Positions 57,393 to 64,000 of a DNA stretch of 64,000 nucleotides are shown in pieces (position 1 is the first letter of the stretch; every line of letters starts with the position of its first letter). The position numbers were made by a program, and so were the translations under genes. The stretch covers positions 17,277,000 to 17,340,999 of the forward strand of contig NC_060890.1 of NCBI RefSeq assembly GCF_014805685.1, read 5' to 3'. This stretch comes from Silurus meridionalis. Its lineage: Eukaryota > Chordata > Actinopteri > Siluriformes > Siluridae. Below the pieces are notes generated by a model. That model was not told the DNA's origin and searched no databases. It saw only the letters and a program-made list of their open reading frames with translations.

Positions 57393-60300
57393 GTAAATCT
57401 CCATCACATAAATGCTTCCATATCTCCTTTCTTTCCTCTATTTGCTCTTCCGCCTCGAGCTCTGATTTGAACAAATGGGTGGCATCTAAATACCAGCTGC
57501 CACACTCCTGCCACCCTCAAATGCCTCCTCTACCCTGACCCTCAAGTCACACTCGTTCTGTGCATTGCATCTCTTGGCAAAGATCGCAGTTATGATTCAA
57601 GATACATTTCAGAGGTTTATTGTTTAAATGTGAAACTACCATCCTGATATCCTTATTCTATCAAATACACAATGGAGAATATCATTTATCTTGCAAATGC
57701 CTTGTCACATGAGACTCACAGGAGTAAAAATTGTGACGTAAAAGCTATATAAAGTCGTGATCAAATCATTATAACATTTGATATTTTGCTAAATTGGTAT
57801 CCAAATTATAACAAAAATTCTATTATCTGTTACCTTTCCAGGCAGACTAATGAAACTGGATATTTATTATTCTATCCATAATTTCCATATTTATCTAATT
57901 ATTATTATTTTGGCTCTGGCCCAGCATGAAATCACATCGTTTTAGATAGATATAGATTAGATATAGATCTAGATATCGTGTGCACTCACTTGTTCCAGCA
58001 TATACCAACACTGTGTGTGGTAAACCTTTTGTATGCCTCTCATTTCTAGTTTCATTATAAAGACATTAACTCTATAAAAGCTATTTGCTTTGTGCAGCCC
58101 AACCATAGACTGAATCATAAAAAAACCCCACACACCTTTAAACAGTGTTTCCAGGTGTTGCACAAAATCTACCGTAACAATCCAAAGGTGATGTCCAAAG
58201 TCTGCTTCATGTGAAGGACAAATATTTCTAAGTGTGGTGAAGGGAACAGTGTGTTGAGCAGCTTCTTACTGAATGTAAATAATTAATAAAATTGGTTAAT
58301 ACTTTTTTTTAGTTTAACACAACTCGCCACCACAATAAATGTTTGTTTGTGTGTGAATAAGGAGTTGAGTGAAAGCGTTACTCCTCACCACTAACACTAC
58401 ATAAGCTCATGCGGCCTTTTTTATTTTTAACTCCGTGTCTGACGCACATTTCGCTCGTTGGACAGCCAGAGTTTCATTTCTGGTGTTTAGAAGTTGTTCA
58501 GTCAGAGTGACGTAATAAACAATAAATGTTCCTGTGTGAGAACGCAGGCCACAAAATAGCAAAACAATGATTATTAGCTATTAATAATGATGTGCCCAGA
58601 CTGAAGGATGTTTTGTGTCTCCTCCTGGGTAAGATCTGTGTTCACGGCCAGTCAAACATCGAGATACTTTTCTTCATCGAATTTTTTTTAACACGCCCCC
58701 TGATGAAGCTTTGTGCATTCCTGCCTTCAATGAGCGCTTTACCCAGAAGGCTTTTCTTCAAGTCCACAAATAGTCTGACTGCTTCCCTGCTTCTAATGAA
58801 ATTTGCCTATTAGGTGGTGGAAACAATTTCATTTATAAAGTCAAAGGTAGTTATAGAAAATACATATTTTTAATGAATTTATATATTGGACTTGACTATG
58901 ATTTTCAACATTTCTTCAAATTAGTAAATAAGAAATAAAACAAGTCCTCTGGGTGTGTTATTCCTCTGATACTACAGCAGTTTGTAGGGACTGCTAACAG
59001 TTTTTCTTGATATGAAAAAATGTGTCACTTTTTATCTATTTGTAGTTACATGTTATTTTGTGGACCATCTGCAAAACAGGTTAGTTCCTATATCGCTCGT
59101 GCTGTTACAACTATAAAGTCATTCATTGGATACCCTCTGTTCTGTCGTTTGAAGTGACTAAGACAAAAAAAAACCTGTAGGTTGCCATGTCATCCTCTGT
59201 GTTAGAGACTCTCCCACACTTAAAGGATCAGTTTTACCGCCACTGAAACCGGAGACTCCTTTGTTTTGCTCGTGGGGAATGTTTTTTATATACAGTGCCT
59301 GTGTACATGTTTACTATAAAGAAAGATGTCTATAAGATTAATACATGTGCATTCATATCATTCTTGGAAATGCGGTCTGAGCCACTGCCAAAGAAAATAC
59401 AATTTTCTGACCAATCAGAGTTGAGCATTCAACAATTTACTCAGTTTGGTGTTTCCAGACATTTATCTGGTTGTGTATGACAGATGACAAGATACAGACA
59501 TTAGAGAGATTAAGCTGCAAATGTAACCTTTGGACTCCCATATAAAGAATCTTCAGTTTGATAAAGATGTATGCCGTGCTTAGGGGTTTTTCGAACCTAA
59601 CTCTGACTGGTATTCTGTGGTACAAGCTTGAAGAATTTGCACAGCTTGTGCAATGAGAGTGGAAAGTGTCTTGGATATGTCTTTCCCAATGTTGTTTTTT
59701 TTTTTCCCCTAGAGTCTAAATCTGCCATGAATATTGTTTTAGTGTTCCCTGGCATTTCTGAAGGATTAGTGTGAATTCCTGTTGATTCAGAAACTCGACG
59801 GCTGACAGAAAGCCCTTTTTAAGTCTTATTGGTAAAATCATCCTGAGAAATTACTGAAGCGACAGTGATATAAATCGTATGGCCTTTACTTTTTATGGTG
59901 AGGCCATGCTGTTAAAGATTTTATGGCATACCATATGTATTTGTTCCAGTGAGAAAATCATTATCTGTGTAGATAAATTGATACCTTTTTTTTACTGTTG
60001 TAGCAACCAATATGGCAAATGAAATATCACAATAATCATGTACTTCTAACTTTCTAGGGGATTTCAGATAACACTACTACCACTAGCACACAGCTGCAGG
60101 AATTGACATCGGTCCAAGTAGTATAACATTTATTACATTTTAGATTAAGCAAAAAAATTCTCTCCTGATTACAGAGATCATGAAGAGGCTGTGAAGCAAT
60201 AAACAAATTCCAAGTGAACACATAGTGCTTTAGATATTCATTTTATTTCACTTTGGGTTTATAATTTCTTCTCACTCCGTACGATCAGATCTGAATGTTT

Positions 60301-60534
60301 CTATATTAAAGTACGCTACGTAACTACTATATAAGTTTTTAACAAAAAAAACACAGGTTTTTCAAGGTTCAAGGTGCCAACGCTGCATTTTTAAAGCCAA
60401 CTCGGCAGAATTTAATGAGCAGCACTGGTTACTCTTTTACAGAACAACTGGATACGTATATGTTGCACTTGTTCCGACTCGAAGCAAATTTCTAACTAGA
60501 GTGTCTGTGTCGCATACTGAGAAAGTGCAAAAGC

Positions 60535-60702
60535 GGTTTCTCACTGGCTTCTGAGTTCGTGAGTTCAAACCCCAGCACCACCAAGCTGCCACTGTTGGGC
60601 CTTTGAGCAAAACCCTCAACCCATAACCTGGCCATATGTATAAATGAGAGAATTGTAAGTTACTCTGAATGAAGGCGTCTGCCAAATGGCCTGAATGTAA
60701 AT
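60535..60702 (+). repeat. tRNA-headed SINE copy, 5' part lost
   Basis: Box-B-like cgtgagttcaaacccca, then 'tgccactgttgggcctttgagc', 'aaccctcaacccataacc' and the tail 'gaaggcgtctgccaaatggc'. The A box is not evident. Confidence 0.75.
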
Positions 60703-60862
60703 GTAAAAAGATGCTCGCTTCACCCAGCTGTAAATGCACAATACACCGCAATTGGAAGGTATTCCATTTCAGGTAGTCACAGATCAACTATAGGTTTGGT
60801 ATTTAAAAGTGAAAAGAGTGCAGTAGAAATAAACGAAGAAAACAGAATAGTGTCTTGGTGCA

Positions 60863-60957
<95 letters not shown>
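60863..60957. repeat. (TA)n followed by (TG)n microsatellite
   Basis: About 40 TA units and then a short TG run. Confidence 0.97.
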
Positions 60958-63900
60958 ATAAAACACTTATTGTGCTTTCTTGCCAAGGACGAACAAATCG
61001 CTAGCTTCAGGGACATGACGATTTCATAATCATGTAGTTACTTAGTGGACACACTGTTCAACAACCAAAGAAAGAACGTACATTCCTGGGCAGAAAGAGG
61101 AAGTCCAAAATTGCAAAATAGTAGCTTTTAAGGGTCTTGGAGAAATATCAATCTTAAAATTATTTAGAATCTGTAGAATTGGTTGTCGCTATTCGGATTT
61201 TATTTTTGTGTGCACAAAGACTGTATATAAATGTGAATTTTTCACTCGTTCTATCCTTTCCCCAAACAGTTCACTGCAGTAAAACAAGCAAATAGTGACT
61301 CTGGAGGTTTCACAAGTGTTTGTTTGACTTATCACGCTTAATATTTTGGCAGTTTCAAAAACCAAAAGTGTGTGTGTTTAAACATCATTTATACATGCAC
61401 ACATTTAATTCTCCATTTGAGAGACATGTGGTGGCCCTGGGGTATAATTAAGCCAGTCTAAGCTGATTGTAAGCTACACAGCCATTAGATAACAATTTAA
61501 TGAGAGTATACAAGTGATTCCCAGGCTACATTCACTCTCAGACTTCCCTGAAGTTACATCTAGGATTAATAGGACACAAGTGAAAGTTTGATCCATTTGT
61601 AGCATTGTATGTTCACACTTCATCCATGCAATTACTGGAGTGTTTTTTGAAGTCCTCATCATCCATGAATAACTTCTTTGTTGTTGGTTTTCTCTCAAGC
61701 TCTTGCATTTTATGCTTTTTTTCCCGGATCATTCAAATGTGAATGGGCCATCCTCTGAGTGGCTGTCCGTTTAACTCGCACTAAAGCCCCCTTTGTTTAA
61801 AGCCAACCCCAGTGGGGTGCTATTTGCAAACCGAGATGAGTTTTTGCTGTGGAACTTGCTGTGGCACACACACACACACTTTAGTGTTGTTCAGCCATTT
61901 CTTTTTGGCCTTATTCAATAACAATATGAGCGATTTGGAGTAATGTGATGTAAAAAAAAAGTGTGTGTTTTGTATCATGTTCCTCGTATTATATTGAGGA
62001 ACCGTTGTCTAATTCGATTAGTAAAAGAAGGGGATTTGTGCTGCTGAACCTGAAAGGAGAATGAAGTTGAATGTGAGTCATTCCAGAACCCGAATATCTT
62101 AATTACCGGCAAGGAAAATCTTCCGTGTTGTAATCATTTGTCCTGATGCTTTGTAGACTGATGGAGCCAGCTTATAAGAAGTGGTGCTTCTTATAACATC
62201 AGGACAATTCCTCATTAAGTAGATATAAAGGGAGTTGTAAAGAGGGCCTACTTTCAGCAAGATTATAAGCTTAAAGTTGAGTGAAAAGAAAAAGAAAAAG
62301 AAAACTCACTAATCACTTGAAAGGAGCTACAGAAAAGCATTTTCTTTTTTTTCTTCTTCTTTTTTTCCCTTCTTCTTTATTTAGCTATTTGGCAAAACAA
62401 AATTCATTATGAAGTAAATTTTAACATTATGAAACAAGCTTAGTGTGTTCAATTCGAGTTAGGTGTCACAACACAGTTTTGCCATAGAGGGGTGTGTGTG
62501 TGTGTGTGTGTGTATGCATGTGCAGGGGTTGATGCTCTTTACAGCTCTTCTCTGTGGTCACCAATGTGCTCAATGTGCAACCAATTGTAACATTTCAACT
62601 GAAGAAGTGTGAGTGTGCAGCAGCTGCTGAAGGTTCTTCTAGATGAGAGGGAGGGAAAGACAAAAGCATATTTAAAAATGAAAAACCCCACCACTTCCTG
62701 CAATACATGGTTAGTGTTTTCCTGCCAGTGAAGTGTTTGTTTTCAAAGACAGAAATGAGCAGAGAAAGAAGCTGGGCGTCACTCGTATTTTTTTATGTTT
62801 TTCTTTTAAATAAAACCTGGCGCGTGTGTGTTGTGCTCTTGCGTGTCTTCAGTCATAGGTCATGTTTGGTACATTTGTATAACAATCTCAAGTGCCCTGT
62901 AAGCTACAATTTGCTTATAATGTTGTTGAAATGGTTTATAACTCTTGGAGGCGACACCAGACATGAAAATGTAGTCCTTTGTTTCCACCCCAATTTGAAT
63001 CTACTTACATAAGCTACAAGTTGAAACTAACCACAGAGCAGATCATGAGGGCTGAAAGTGAGCTATAAATTCATTAACCTTTGCCATGATGATTAGGGGT
63101 GAAGCCTTTCACTTAATGATCTTGTTTCTCCACACTTTTCATTTTTTTTTGGATGTAGAACAGGTTTATTTTTGCAATAAATATGCACAATGATTTTCCA
63201 GCATGGTATAAAAGCAGCACAGTATTTGCAGTTGATTAGGTTACGAGTTAAAAAATAAACATGTACGATTTTAAACGAGGTCATACTGTTTCAGATTTAG
63301 GATAGCGGTTGACAAAATGCTGATGAAGTCATGTGATGCCTTGCGTTAGCAACAGCTTTTCTTTTATTTATTTATTTTTTGTATCCTGCCCTGTGGCTGA
63401 AAATCATTTCGGGGAAAATTCTAATGAAACACACCCAAGTGAGACCGTAGGAAGTAATGTTTAGAAACCTAAGCATTTGGACACGCATTTTGATTTGATA
63501 TAAATATGACACAGTCACTAGGCACAGGATTCCAATTCCCCACACCCTCATTATATCTGCCCTGTTTTGAATATATGGGATTATATATGGGAATGTATGG
63601 GATTAGTGATGTGTATATGTGTATATGGTATTGGCTCTGATGGAGGAGCCTGAGTCTGAAATCCTGAGTCTGAAATTGCTCGTGTGGCTCCAAAATACCA
63701 ACGACATCATCAGGATTCAAACCTGCAATCGAACTCTTTTGACACTATCCAGTAGGATCGGCTCACTTCAATTCACTTGCGACTGATTAATAAACTAGTT
63801 CAGAGCCTCGCTCGACTCGAATTGGTTGTGTTAGTGCAGGGGAAACACTGAATTGGGCAGGAGAGGTGTTTCTCCAGTAATGGCTTGTTTAGGAACAAAG

Positions 63901-64000
63901 AGTGAGATGAGTGAGCTCACGTTTCGAGTTTGCTTTGAGGTATTCAGGTATTTTATCTCTTAACAGCTCAGTTGAATTTAAATAGATTTAGAAACCTAGA

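Larger units (their letters stand above)
57393..64000 (+). other. Large first intron of nherf1 (incomplete)
   Basis: More than 6.6 kb follow the donor without any exon matching PDZ2 or the ERM-binding tail. It contains a SINE (60535-60702), a (TA)n array (60863-60942), short GT and CA runs (61864-61878, 62492-62512) and otherwise unremarkable AT-rich DNA. A long first intron is usual for this gene family. Confidence 0.7.

Overview
The window is vertebrate nuclear DNA, almost certainly from a ray-finned (teleost) fish. The genes are split by GT-AG introns, the proteins look like vertebrate orthologues, and the non-coding DNA holds typical fish repeats: Tc1/mariner elements with long terminal repeats, hAT elements, L2-like and RTE-like LINE ends, tRNA-headed SINEs and long (CA)n, (TA)n and (CTAT)n arrays. 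A catfish or close relative is my guess, but the sequence alone does not prove it.

Seven protein-coding genes could be assembled exon by exon with consistent splice phases. From left to right they are: ascc1 (minus, C-terminal exons off the left edge, 618-5235); anapc16 (plus, complete, 11229-13452); ddit4/REDD1 (plus, complete, 17322-18384); dnajb12 (minus, complete, 8 exons, 22299-34509); cybc1/EROS (minus, complete, 37771-39863); narf (plus, complete, 11 exons, 41633-52179); and the first coding exon of a NHERF-family gene, probably nherf1 (plus, from 56811, the rest off the right edge). ascc1/anapc16 and cybc1/narf are head-to-head pairs that appear to share promoters.

The genes are not an operon and have unrelated jobs: transcription/DNA-alkylation repair cofactor (ascc1), anaphase-promoting complex subunit (anapc16), stress inhibitor of mTORC1 (ddit4), ER-membrane co-chaperone (dnajb12), chaperone for the phagocyte NADPH oxidase (cybc1), iron-hydrogenase-like nuclear protein (narf) and PDZ scaffold (nherf1). 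The left four match a block known from human 10q22.1 and the right three match human 17q25. The two blocks join between about 34.5 and 37.8 kb, a stretch with almost 280 bp of (TA)n, L2-like LINE pieces in opposite orientations and a decayed Tc1 element.

The remaining sequence is introns and intergenic DNA rich in transposon remains. The best resolved are a hAT element with an 8-bp target duplication and a large internal deletion (5933-7096), a Tc1 derivative nested in a second hAT-like element (8037-8575 inside 7805-8774) and a near full-length but dead Tc1 element of 1610 bp (49201-50810). I found no functional tRNA or rRNA gene, no CRISPR array, no endogenous virus and no convincing new gene system. 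The most unusual items are the block junction, a very acidic tail on Cybc1, a coding minisatellite in the NHERF linker, and several uncharacterised inverted-repeat elements.
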